Positions 26,089-35,536 of a DNA stretch of 64,000 nt are shown here, one piece after another. A program made the position numbers and the translations under genes. Origin of the DNA: Lewinellaceae bacterium (lineage in GTDB: Bacteria; Bacteroidota; Bacteroidia; Chitinophagales; Saprospiraceae); contig JACJXV010000012.1 of assembly GCA_020636445.1 (NCBI GenBank), positions 20,315 to 84,314 on the forward strand, in the 5' to 3' direction. The notes under the pieces were generated by a model that worked only from the letters and a program-made list of their open reading frames with translations, ran no database searches and had not been told where the DNA came from. Within the stretch, counting starts at the first letter, position 1. Each line of letters opens with the position of its first letter.

Positions 26089-27345
26089 ATGGAAAAAAGT
26101 GGAAAGCCAGTTCCTACAAAATTGGCAGCGGTCGAAAAAATAGCACGCCAGGTGGCTGGTATTGGAGAGCCTCTGGAATTAGACTTCAACGACACTCAAA
26201 TTGCCTTCTCCGGGCGCGATGACAAGGAACTCAAAAAGATGGCCTGGTTATTCGGGTTAATGAATAAACACTGGCTGGTAGGTATTGGCTCTAAAATCGG
26301 TTTAGCAGCAGTAAAAATGCATCTTCCCTTTGTCGAAGGTGCAGTGAAAAATACCATTTTTGAGCAATTCTGCGGTGGGACAACTTTATTGGACTCTCAA
26401 AAAACAATCAACCGCCTGGGGCAGGCACATATCTTCTCTGTGCTGGATTACGGTGCTGAAGGCAAAGACCGGGAAGAGGAGTTTAACTTTACGATGAACG
26501 AAGCCATCCGGGCCCTGGATTTTGGTTCTCAGAATGATCATGTAAAATTGATTAGCCTGAAAATTACGGGGATGGCTCGTTTTGGATTGCTGGAGGATCT
26601 CCACGCTGATCAAAAGCTCACCCAGGCGGCCAGGAATGAATACGATAATGTGGTCAAGCGCCTGGATGCTATTTGCCATGCAGCAGCGCAGAAAGGTATG
26701 TCGGTATTGATTGATGCCGAGGAAAGCTGGATTCAAAAGCCGCTGGATAATCTGGCCAATATGATGATGGAAAGATATAACCAGGAGCGGCCAGTGGTTT
26801 ACAATACCTTTCAGATGTACCGGATCGATCGCCTGGATTACCTCAAGGCTTCTTTCGAACAGGCTCGAGCAAAGGGATATATTTTGGGGGCAAAATTGGT
26901 TCGCGGTGCTTACATGGAAAAAGAACGCGATCGTGCTGAAGAATTAGGTTATCCATCACCTATTCACCCCACCAAAGCTCTTACTGATCAGCACTATAAT
27001 GATGGCATTCGATTCTGTGTGGATAATTATCAGTACATGGCATGTTGTAACGCCTCGCATAATGCCCAGAGTGTGTTGCTGCAGGCAGAAATGATGCATG
27101 AGCGGCAAATACCTCGCAACCATCCCCACTTGCTCTTTTGTCAGCTGCAGGGTATGAGCGATAACTTGACTTATAACCTGGCTCATGCCGGATTCAATGT
27201 AGGCAAGTACGTCGTTTATGGTCAAATTCGGGATGTGGTGCCTTATTTGATTCGCCGGGCGCAGGAAAATACCTCTATTACCGGCGATATGAGCCGGGAG
27301 TATTCCCTGGTACTCAAAGAGATGAAGCGAAGAGGACTTGCCTAA
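26089..27345 (+). CDS. Proline dehydrogenase
   Basis: FAD-dependent oxidation of proline to pyrroline-5-carboxylate. 418 residues, a stand-alone PRODH domain (not fused to P5C dehydrogenase). Characteristic segments are DAEESWIQKPLDNLANMMM, VYNTFQMYRIDRLDYL, GAKLVRGAYMEKERDRA and CNASHNAQSVLLQAEMM; GQIRDVVPYLIRRAQEN near the end carries the two arginines that bind the substrate carboxylate. It starts 36 bp after aroE. The membrane quinone pool is the likely electron acceptor. Confidence 0.95.
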   Translation: MEKSGKPVPTKLAAVEKIARQVAGIGEPLELDFNDTQIAFSGRDDKELKKMAWLFGLMNKHWLVGIGSKIGLAAVKMHLPFVEGAVKNTIFEQFCGGTTLLDSQKTINRLGQAHIFSVLDYGAEGKDREEEFNFTMNEAIRALDFGSQNDHVKLISLKITGMARFGLLEDLHADQKLTQAARNEYDNVVKRLDAICHAAAQKGMSVLIDAEESWIQKPLDNLANMMMERYNQERPVVYNTFQMYRIDRLDYLKASFEQARAKGYILGAKLVRGAYMEKERDRAEELGYPSPIHPTKALTDQHYNDGIRFCVDNYQYMACCNASHNAQSVLLQAEMMHERQIPRNHPHLLFCQLQGMSDNLTYNLAHAGFNVGKYVVYGQIRDVVPYLIRRAQENTSITGDMSREYSLVLKEMKRRGLA

Positions 27346-27839
27346 AGAAAAAGGTATAAATGATTTTTCGATTACCCCATCTTAACATTGGGCAAATTAA
27401 CTATTGCCCGACAGGTTTGGGATTTAACATATATTACTCTTTGCTTTAAAAAATATAACCCTATTTTTGTTAATGCTTGGGTTTGGGGCTTTGGGAGTGA
27501 TCAAGAGCTACTAAAATAACGTTGTCGTTAGTGACGTTAGACTCAAGGCTTAACGTATTGTAGTGGATTTCATTTGCTGAAAACAGCAAGGAGGAGTAAC
27601 AGGCTTGATGGTGTTTTTTCACCTTTCCGTCAGATAAGCATTGGCTGACTTACCAGCAAATGGGTATCTTTTGGAAAAGCCGGTACGCAATCATACCTGA
27701 TTAAAAAGGTTGGCGGCATAACTCATCAAGGAAATGCACTACCTCCCAGAAACGGACTTTTTCTAGTCGTTAGATTAGCAAAAGTCATAAAAAAAGACGA
27801 CGGGCTTAGGCCACCCGTTGGCAGTAATACGTCGCCAAT
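27346..27839. other. 494-bp intergenic region
   Basis: No gene recognised. The region is A/T-rich near 27420-27460. A short GC-rich inverted segment (ACGGGC...GCCACCCGT) lies at about 27800-27820, just before the adhesin start. The promoter and leader of the adhesin gene should be here; no convincing TAnnTTTG box was located. Confidence 0.5.
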
Positions 27840-30800
27840 ATGGGGATCAATAATCTCAAAAACCTGATTTGGATATTACTGTTGGTATTGCCAGCGGTAT
27901 CCTGGTCGCAGAATACGGATTGCCGCACGGCATTGGTAATTTGTAGTGATCAGCGGTTTTCCTTTGTTCCAAAGAATGGTAGGGGTATTGACGATTTTAA
28001 CAATCCCAACAACAGTGAAGGGTGTTTGGAACGACGGGAAAATATCTCCGCCTGGTTTTATTTTGAGTTCCGCCGGGATATGCCTCCCAATAGCTTAATT
28101 TCCTTTACAATTGTCGATACGATTGGCGGATGCAGCCAGGATTATGATTTTGCTATCTACGGGCCACAGCGCTATTGTGATGATTTGGGTGAGCCGATCC
28201 GTTGTTCGTTCGCGCAAATCGATCCACGAGCGAGAGTAGTACGGACGGGGCTTGATTCGCTGGCCCGGGATACTTCCGAAAACTTGACCGGTGATGGATT
28301 CGTCAAAGCATTGACTGTACAGCCAGGGCAGGGTTTTTTCTTACTTATTGATTTCTTTGTTGGGGCATGTGCTACGTTCGACTCCACCCGGGCTGAAACC
28401 TTTAATTTCTCCTGGGGTGGTTCTGCTGCTCCCTTCCTCAATTGTATTGCCAATCCGAATTGTGATCTAGTGCAGCTGACGGTGGCTCCTGACTCTACCC
28501 TGTGTGCAGGCGGAGCAGTTCCGTTAAGGGTTACCGCAACAAATACAAATAAACAAGAATCCTACTTTTGGTCAGGGGGGGCAACCGGTACTCCTTTCCT
28601 CTTGTCAACGCAGGGTAAACAAGTAACAGCTGCTTTTCCCGACACGCTTCCTTCCGGAGCATATCGTTATCGGGTAAGTGTTGAGGAGGGTAATTGCATT
28701 CACACAGATAGTGTTGAGGTTGCTGTGGTGGGGTTGCCGCAGCCAACGATTCGTGGCGATACAGTTTTATGTCCCGGGGGTACAAGCTTGCTAACGGGTC
28801 CGCCTGGTTTTCAGACCTACCGATGGCCCGATGGAAGTACGGATACTACTTTTTTGGCACAAGGAGGAGGCAATTATTCAGTAACGGTAACGAATGCCCA
28901 GGGGTGCGCCGGTAGTGGAACGATATCCTTGCGGGAAAAATCGGTTCCCAATCCTATTATCGTGGGGGATACCCTTTTATGTCCTGGCGAATCTACTTTG
29001 CTCGCGGCTGCTCCGGGGTATACTAATTACCGGTGGTCAACGGGAAGCACCGATTCTTTACTTACGGTTGAAAGTGGGGGGACCTATACGGTCACCCTGA
29101 CAGATGCAGATAATTGTGAATTGGTTGGAGCCATAACACTGGTTGATTTACCCGCACCGGTACCTACCTTGGTTGGCGCCGACTACCTGTGTGCCGGAAC
29201 CCGGACAGTTCTCCGTTCCGGAGAATCCTGGTCAGGTTTCCAGTGGACAGGAGGAAGTACTGCTGATAGTTTGGTGGTAACTGCCCCTGGAACGTATCAG
29301 CTAACCGTCACCGATGGGGAAGGTTGTACGGGGGAAGTGCAGGTTTTTATTCGCGAACAGGCAAATCCGGTTCCGATCATCAGCGGAGCTGATCCTTTCT
29401 GCCAGGGTACTACCCAAACTTTGCGTGCTTCACCAGGCTTTACGCGTTATCTGTGGAACGATAATTTAATTGATTCTGTAAGGACAATAAGCCTTCCGGG
29501 GATTTATCAGGTTACCGTTACCGATTCGTTGGGTTGCCAGGGCAGTGCCCAAGCCCAAGTGGATACCTTGGCCGCACCTCGCCCGCAAATCATGGGTGAT
29601 ACTATCCTTTGTATTGGTGAAACGACAACCTTGTCATTGTCGCCATTTGCCAATTACCGATGGTCAACAGGAGATACTACAGCAACAATTCTGGTGGATC
29701 GCACTGGATTGTTTACCGTTACCGTAACAAATCCCAACGGTTGCACAGGGGCAGCCCGTGCACAGGTAACTATTTTTCCAAAACCAGTTGCTGACATTCA
29801 AGGTGATTTCATTCTTTGTCCCGGCGAGACCACTACCCTAAGTTTGCGACAACCAGAACCCGGCCTTAACTTTCTTTGGTCAACAGGGGCTATTTCTCCT
29901 ACTATTCAGGTAACTACTCCTGGCGCAATAACAGTCGCCATTACGGATGTTCGGGGGTGTACGAATGCGGATACCGTCATGATTACAGCTGTTTCAGCAC
30001 CAGTGGTGGGGATTGTCGGAGACACCATTATCTGCGAAGGCGACGAGGTTGTTTGGCAAGCAAATCCCAGTAATTTCTTTTTGTTCGATTGGAGTAACGG
30101 AGATAAAAGCCCCCAAACAGTAGTTAGCCAGGCGGGGACCTACTCCCTGACGATTACGGATAATAACGGATGCCGGGATACGGCAGCCCTTACCTTGCGG
30201 GTGAACCCGAACCCTGTACCCGCAATTGCCGGTATTCCCAAATTCTGCCGGGGGTCAAGTACCAATTTATTTGTGGGCACTGAATACCAATCCGTCCGGT
30301 GGTCAACCGGCGCAACAAGTACCCAAATTAGTGTTAACCGACCTGGGTTAGTTTCCGTAGTAAGTACAACCACCGAAGGTTGCGTTAATACCGATACTGT
30401 ACTCATTCAGGAATTTATCCCGATCCGGCCGCAGCTGCCCGCGCAAGCCAGGCTTTGCGAAGGGGATACCTTATTGCTGGATCCTGGTCACGGCTTTGCT
30501 GCTTATGAATGGTCAACGGGTGTGTTCCGACGCGTATTAGCAGTGGTGGATAGTGGAGTATACGAACTTACGGTGGTGGATACCAACACCTGTATCAGTA
30601 TGGCCAGCACCGAAGTGTTTGTCGTTGGTGTAACCCGGCCCCGCATTAGTGGACCCGGAGAATTTTGCGAAGGCCAGTCGGTAACTTTATTTGCAACAGG
30701 TGGCTTTTCTAATTATCAATGGTCAACCGGCACCTCGGGCCCTTTGGTTAACATCCGGGATGGAGGGACATATACGTTGAGCGTCACTGACCCTAATGGT

Positions 30801-33461
30801 TGTATCGTGAAGGAGCGTATAACTGTTACGGAAAAGCCTGCACCAGCCTTTGAAATTACGGGAGATACCACTATCTGCAGAGGAGAGACTACAGTATTAT
30901 CGGTGCCAACCGGTTTTTCACGCTATCTCTGGAATACAGATTCCACGGGTAACAGTATTGTAGTCTCTGGCCCAGGTTCGTATGGGGTATTTATTACCGG
31001 AACCAACGGTTGCAGTGCCAGTGACGAAATAACCGTGGTTCAATCCCGAATTCCTTTTCCGATTATTGATGGTGACAGATTCCTCTGCAGTAAAGATACC
31101 CTAAATCTGGAGGTGCTAGCAGGTTTCCTGGGCTATGCATGGACCAATGGGGATACTACTAATGTTACGAAGATTACCGTTCCCGGGATATATGGAATCA
31201 CGGTTACGGATGATTTAGGCTGTACCGGACGCGCCCAGGTGAGGGTAGTTGGCAAAGAGTCACCTAGTGTAGCCATCATCGCTCCCACCTCTATCTGTCC
31301 GGGAGGCAATGACTCCTTGCGTGTCAATACTCAGTTCAAGGCTTACCAGTGGTCCAACAATAGTACGAATCCTGTTTTACCCATTAGTGCTCCAGGGGTC
31401 TATGCTGTAACCGTGACTGCGGATAATGACTGTACGGCCCGTGCATTGGTTGATATCCCGCAAGGGGAAGTACCGGAAATTAATTTTCAGGGAGCTCCTT
31501 TCTTTTGTAGCGGAGGCAGTACGGTGATTGGATTATCAACGCCTATGAATACCTATTCTTGGTCGGATGGGAGTGAGCGATCTACCCTGGTAGTTAACCA
31601 GCCGGGGATTTATGCCGTATCGGTTACCAACCGACTGGGCTGCCGAAATAATGATAGCCTCTTTGTCCAGGAAATTCCGCTGCCCTTGGCTGATGCGGGA
31701 CCGGATACTACTTTGCTTTGTAACCGAACCTTGGTTCGCCTGGGGGGAAGTGGAACAAACACCAGCACCGGCTTTCAAGCCACCTGGACCGGCCCGGGTA
31801 TTGTCGATAGCAACCGGCAGGTGTTTTTCCCGCTAGTGGGCCGCAGTGGCGGTTATACCCTTAGAGTGACCGACCTGACTTATGGATGTTTGTCACTTAT
31901 TGATACTGTAATCTTGACGGATTTAAGGAGTAGTCCACTGGCGCAAATTGTTCCTCCTGAAGTGCTGACCTGTCAACAAGATTCTATTGTCCTGGATGCC
32001 ACCATGGGTACTTCTCAGGGGAATACCTTTCGTTATCGGTGGATCAACAGTAGTGGAATGGCATTTGCAGCAGATACACTGCGGGCCAGCGTCCGGACAC
32101 CAGGAGTTTATCAATTGGAAATCAATAATTTACGGAATAATTGTTCAAGTGTTACTTCGGTTATGGTCCAGCAGGATACACTGCGGCCGGTAGTAACCTT
32201 AAATAGTCCGCTAGCATTAAACTGCCTGCGGGATTCAGTGATCATAACAGCGGGAGCACCCCCATTTGGAGATACTTGGCGCTATTCCTGGATAAGGGAT
32301 ACCAACTCATCTCCCTTGGCAGAGGGGAATAGCAGGTTTTTTGCAGCATTCCAGCCCGGTTTGTATACAGTATTAGCCCGGGACTTGGGCAACGGTTGTG
32401 TGGGCACTGCGTCAATGGTCGTTACATTAGACACCCTGGCACCGCAGGTAAGTGCTGGGAATGATTTGGAATTGGATTGTTTTGTCGTAGAGGCAGAACT
32501 ACGGGCTACGCCAACACAAGGGAATATCCAATTTACCTGGTCATCGTTAACAACGGGGGCTTACCAGGGCAGCGGAGCTAGTTTCCGTACCCGGCGGGCT
32601 GACACCTATCTGGTTACTGCTCAGAATCCGACGAATGGTTGTATCGGGCAAGATACCGTCCGGGTAACCCAGTATAATGGTCAGCCTGACAGCCTGGAAG
32701 TGCAACAGTTCAGCGAACGGTGTTTTGGCGAGAAGAACGGACGGCTCCAGGTAACCAGTGTGTTTGGCGGTGAAGGCCCCTTTCTTTACCGTCTCAACCG
32801 GCAAGCTTTCCAGACAGCAGGTAATTTTGGTGGACTAGCACCAGGCGAATACGTGCTTACTGTTCAGGACGCCCGGGGATGTGAAGTCAGCCAAACCCTG
32901 CTTGTCAATCCAGGCCCCAGCGTGGAAGTTGATCTTGGTCCTGATCAGACAATTGCCTGGGGAGATATTGTGAAAGTAGAAGCTGTAACCAGCATTCCCC
33001 CCGGAGCTTTAGGAACGATTACCTGGACACCCCAGGATACGGCGGCTTGTGATACTTGCCTGGTATGGCAATTTACCCCTTTGAAAACGGTTGAGGTCAC
33101 TGCGGTCGCACGCGATACCAACGGTTGTGTTGGCGCTGATCGCCTCCTGATCATTGTGGAACGCCAGCAGCGGGTCTATATCCCGAATGCGTTTTCACCC
33201 AATGGCGATGGTGCTAATGATCAGTTTATTATCTTTTCCGGGCCGGATGTGGTCCGGGTAAAATCACTGCAAATTTACAACCGCTGGGGAGCGATGGTCT
33301 TCTCCAAAAATGATTTCATCCCCAATGACCCGGCTAACGGCTGGGATGGCCGCTTAAACGGGAAATTCCTTAATCCGGATGTATTTGTCTACAAAGCTGA
33401 AATTGAGTATTTCACCGGAGAAACAGAGCTTTTTAAAGGGGATGTGGCCTTGATCAGGTAG
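27840..33461 (+). CDS. Giant T9SS type B surface protein with 14 Ig/PKD-like repeats, SprB-like repeat and CHU_C domain
   Basis: 1873 residues, exported by signal peptide (about 1-23, ending SWSQ) and then probably through the type IX system. Order: N-terminal Cys-rich domain (24-300); about 14 repeats of roughly 70 residues (28.74-31.68 kb), each with a pattern like P.I.GD..LC.G..T.L, a central YxWSxG and a terminal NGC, so two conserved Cys per repeat; four longer beta repeats (about 31.7-32.68 kb); a SprB-type repeat (SERCFGEKNGRLQV...GLAPGEYVLTVQDARGC); and a C-terminal gliding-motility-associated domain (PNAFSPNGDGANDQF...NRWG...FVYKAEIEY). It resembles adhesins or gliding proteins. The ligand is unknown. 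Followed by a GAAACCA heptad array and an IS element. Confidence 0.93.
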   Translation: MGINNLKNLIWILLLVLPAVSWSQNTDCRTALVICSDQRFSFVPKNGRGIDDFNNPNNSEGCLERRENISAWFYFEFRRDMPPNSLISFTIVDTIGGCSQDYDFAIYGPQRYCDDLGEPIRCSFAQIDPRARVVRTGLDSLARDTSENLTGDGFVKALTVQPGQGFFLLIDFFVGACATFDSTRAETFNFSWGGSAAPFLNCIANPNCDLVQLTVAPDSTLCAGGAVPLRVTATNTNKQESYFWSGGATGTPFLLSTQGKQVTAAFPDTLPSGAYRYRVSVEEGNCIHTDSVEVAVVGLPQPTIRGDTVLCPGGTSLLTGPPGFQTYRWPDGSTDTTFLAQGGGNYSVTVTNAQGCAGSGTISLREKSVPNPIIVGDTLLCPGESTLLAAAPGYTNYRWSTGSTDSLLTVESGGTYTVTLTDADNCELVGAITLVDLPAPVPTLVGADYLCAGTRTVLRSGESWSGFQWTGGSTADSLVVTAPGTYQLTVTDGEGCTGEVQVFIREQANPVPIISGADPFCQGTTQTLRASPGFTRYLWNDNLIDSVRTISLPGIYQVTVTDSLGCQGSAQAQVDTLAAPRPQIMGDTILCIGETTTLSLSPFANYRWSTGDTTATILVDRTGLFTVTVTNPNGCTGAARAQVTIFPKPVADIQGDFILCPGETTTLSLRQPEPGLNFLWSTGAISPTIQVTTPGAITVAITDVRGCTNADTVMITAVSAPVVGIVGDTIICEGDEVVWQANPSNFFLFDWSNGDKSPQTVVSQAGTYSLTITDNNGCRDTAALTLRVNPNPVPAIAGIPKFCRGSSTNLFVGTEYQSVRWSTGATSTQISVNRPGLVSVVSTTTEGCVNTDTVLIQEFIPIRPQLPAQARLCEGDTLLLDPGHGFAAYEWSTGVFRRVLAVVDSGVYELTVVDTNTCISMASTEVFVVGVTRPRISGPGEFCEGQSVTLFATGGFSNYQWSTGTSGPLVNIRDGGTYTLSVTDPNGCIVKERITVTEKPAPAFEITGDTTICRGETTVLSVPTGFSRYLWNTDSTGNSIVVSGPGSYGVFITGTNGCSASDEITVVQSRIPFPIIDGDRFLCSKDTLNLEVLAGFLGYAWTNGDTTNVTKITVPGIYGITVTDDLGCTGRAQVRVVGKESPSVAIIAPTSICPGGNDSLRVNTQFKAYQWSNNSTNPVLPISAPGVYAVTVTADNDCTARALVDIPQGEVPEINFQGAPFFCSGGSTVIGLSTPMNTYSWSDGSERSTLVVNQPGIYAVSVTNRLGCRNNDSLFVQEIPLPLADAGPDTTLLCNRTLVRLGGSGTNTSTGFQATWTGPGIVDSNRQVFFPLVGRSGGYTLRVTDLTYGCLSLIDTVILTDLRSSPLAQIVPPEVLTCQQDSIVLDATMGTSQGNTFRYRWINSSGMAFAADTLRASVRTPGVYQLEINNLRNNCSSVTSVMVQQDTLRPVVTLNSPLALNCLRDSVIITAGAPPFGDTWRYSWIRDTNSSPLAEGNSRFFAAFQPGLYTVLARDLGNGCVGTASMVVTLDTLAPQVSAGNDLELDCFVVEAELRATPTQGNIQFTWSSLTTGAYQGSGASFRTRRADTYLVTAQNPTNGCIGQDTVRVTQYNGQPDSLEVQQFSERCFGEKNGRLQVTSVFGGEGPFLYRLNRQAFQTAGNFGGLAPGEYVLTVQDARGCEVSQTLLVNPGPSVEVDLGPDQTIAWGDIVKVEAVTSIPPGALGTITWTPQDTAACDTCLVWQFTPLKTVEVTAVARDTNGCVGADRLLIIVERQQRVYIPNAFSPNGDGANDQFIIFSGPDVVRVKSLQIYNRWGAMVFSKNDFIPNDPANGWDGRLNGKFLNPDVFVYKAEIEYFTGETELFKGDVALIR
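28737..31680 (+). repeat. Tandem Ig/PKD-like coding repeats in the adhesin
   Basis: About 14 degenerate units of roughly 210 bp inside the 1873-aa gene. Protein-level conservation is strong at the Cys, Trp and NGC positions, and DNA identity between neighbours is only moderate, so the array is old rather than recently expanded. Confidence 0.8.
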
Positions 33462-33474
33462 ATGGTGGGGATTG

Positions 33475-33502
33475 GAAACCAGAAACCAGAAACCAGAAAC
33501 CA
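33475..33502 (+). repeat. (GAAACCA)4 heptamer array
   Basis: Four perfect copies just past the adhesin stop codon; the IS element follows within about 12 bp. Confidence 0.9.
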
Positions 33503-33513
33503 GTCCCGACTGC

Positions 33514-34962
33514 GTCGCATAGGCGTCAACTTAAAATTTTTTCATATAAAAGTTCCAGATGGTTTCGTCGTTTGTTTCTCTTTTCATAGGTGCAATAGTA
33601 GGCGACGGCTGGAACAAACTCCTCGAGATCCTTCGCCAGCAGGAGGTCTTGGAAACGTTCTTTGACAAAATCGGCTAACTTCATCAAACTGACCTGCTTT
33701 TGGGCTTTCTCCTGAACTGCCCGAATAAAGTAGTTGGCCAATGGCACAAAAAATAGCGTCAAAAAGAGCAGGAAGAGCAGGCAGGTGATGACTACTCTAG
33801 CCGGGGATAAAGATTGCTTGTGTTCAAATAATTTTCCAAGTTTAAACTTGCTCTTCCAACATTTGAACACGGTTTCGATGTGCCAACGAAAACCATAAGC
33901 CTTAAGCACTTCGCGGTACGACCAGGTTTGCTGCGGCACATTGGTTATGAAAATGCTCCAATCCAGCAATTGCATGTATTCGCTAGAGTGCTTGGCTCTT
34001 TGATTTCTATCTGTGGCGGCCTTACGCCGTCGGTACTGCGCGATCTGTTGGGGTACTTTAATGGCAACTAAGCGAACGGGGAGCTGCTCATCCTTTCCCC
34101 GCAGAATAGGACGGTCTATGACCAATAACCCTTTACGATGCTGAGCTTTGAGGTACTTAAGCAGATCAATGGGCTGTTTGGTGTCGATTTCCAGACAGCT
34201 TACCCCATATTTGTAGCGACTCAGAAAATAGGCCTGCCGCTGTGCTATGCCCCGGAAAACCGGAAGACTCCAGTAGCCCAAATCTCGGATGACCAGCTCG
34301 TGGGGCTGTAAGGAGGATAAAATAGTACCCGCATGTTTTTGATCATTATCTCGAAAACTTTGCAGGCAGAGTCCTTCGTAGTTCTCTTCTAGCAGGTTGA
34401 GTCGAAGCTGAATTTTGGCCGTAGCACATGCCCCCTTATGGGAGTACGGCCCTGGGAAAAAGGGGCTAAGCCAGCCGGCAGCTTTAAACAACTACTGTCC
34501 TCTAGATAAACCTTGTGAAAAGAACCGAACAAGTCCGTTGGCCTCATGGCTTGGCTATCTTGCAGGCTTTGTTTGATGGCCGCACTCAGCAGTTGATAGG
34601 CAAAGGCTTCCTGGCGAAACTGCAGTTTCTTTTCCAGAGCCTGCTTCGAAATCAGCTTATCCATGCAGCGACTTATCGCCCGAACCCAGTCGCTCAGACT
34701 GTTGCCGCTTTGCTGAAGCATCATGAAAAAACCTACTACAAATCCCAGCGCCTCAATCTTCTTGGCTTTCCTCTTTCGGAAGCCACTTTGAATAGCTATT
34801 TGATTAATTGGAAGTTTGCTGATTTTACCCGTAATTTGATCTACATTAATATTCATTTTTCAAGCTGTTTAGGTGAGTTAGTGTGTGTTCAACAAACCTA
34901 AGCAGCTTTTTTATTCCCATACATTGTTATATGCGTTTTTTTTAAGTTGACGCCTATGCGAC
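33514..34962 (-). mobile_element. IS4-family insertion sequence, about 1.45 kb
   Basis: Terminal inverted repeats of at least 20 bp: GCATAGGCGTCAACTTAAAA at 33517-33536 and its complement at 34940-34959, extended by GTC on each side. GACTGCGTC (33508-33516) and GACTGCATC (34960-34968) look like a target duplication with one mismatch, which leaves the exact ends uncertain by 3 bp. It contains one transposase gene in two overlapping frames. It is inserted beside the GAAACCA array, inside a palindrome that would read CCCGA-CTGCA-TCGGG when empty. Confidence 0.9.
33526..34856 (-). CDS. IS4-family transposase, expressed across a -1 frameshift
   Basis: DDE transposase in two frames. The first runs from the ATG at 34856 (LEDSSCLKLP carries the first catalytic Asp) to a stop at 34391. 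The second, open from 34491 to 33526, holds the second Asp (VIRDLGYWSLPVF) and the IS4 signature Y-2-R-3-E-6-K as YGFRWHIETVFKCWK. Frame 1 joins frame 2 by a -1 shift on C CCT TTT at 34458-34464, giving a 443-residue product of normal IS4 length. The C-terminus has a hydrophobic stretch. Either programmed frameshifting or an inactivating indel in the T5 run. Confidence 0.85.
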
Positions 34963-35536
34963 TGCATCGGGGTCAGCAATCAGGAGTCGGGTTGTAAAGG
35001 ACCCCATGTACAGGGTACGTCCGCCATTCGTAACGACGCGATGTCTCGCGTCGTCTCCCCCCTGACAAAAGGAACCAAGCGCTTGTGGCATGCTTTAGTC
35101 AATTAACCGTCTAGCAACTACTACGCTCAACGTAACCCAACTGGGATCTCAAGATTTAAATGAACAGCCTTTTTTCATAGCCATCTACTGCTCGTGGGAA
35201 TCTTCGGATTCCCATCGGATCTATTTTGGGGTCTTCAGACCCCGACAATTAGGGCAAAGTCCATTTGGATCCTCCTTGCAGGATATTACATGAGAAATGA
35301 CTTGTTTACTAAGCTGTGGTTCCTGAGAGGAGCCGAAGGGAGCCGAAGTGTAGGTACCACCCGCCTACGCCAAGCTACGGCGGGTAAAAAAGGAGAATGA
35401 GGTTTCTCCTAAAAAGCACAAACAAACCTCCCTCAAACGTTCCACCAAAGCATGCCGGGGAAATCCGCGGCATGCTTTTTGGTGAAACAGAATACTATTC
35501 GCACATTCTTACTGGGGCTAGTTTTACAGCTTGTGC
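34963..35536. other. 574-bp intergenic region with several perfect hairpins
   Basis: No gene. It holds ACGACGCGA/TCGCGTCGT (35033-35054, loop TGTC), GGGAATC-TTCG-GATTCCC (35196-35213), GGGGTC-TTCA-GACCCC (35228-35243), the palindrome CCCGCCTACGCC..GGCGGG (35360-35384) and a terminator-like stem at 35443-35484. It lies between the convergent adhesin/IS and TonB receptor genes. Confidence 0.75.
35443..35484. terminator. Terminator-like hairpin downstream of the TonB receptor
   Basis: GCATGCCG/CGGCATGC core stem extended by CACCAAA/TTTTTGGTG, 53 bp past the stop of the minus-strand receptor gene. The stronger T-run is on the plus strand, so it may work in both directions. Confidence 0.55.
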
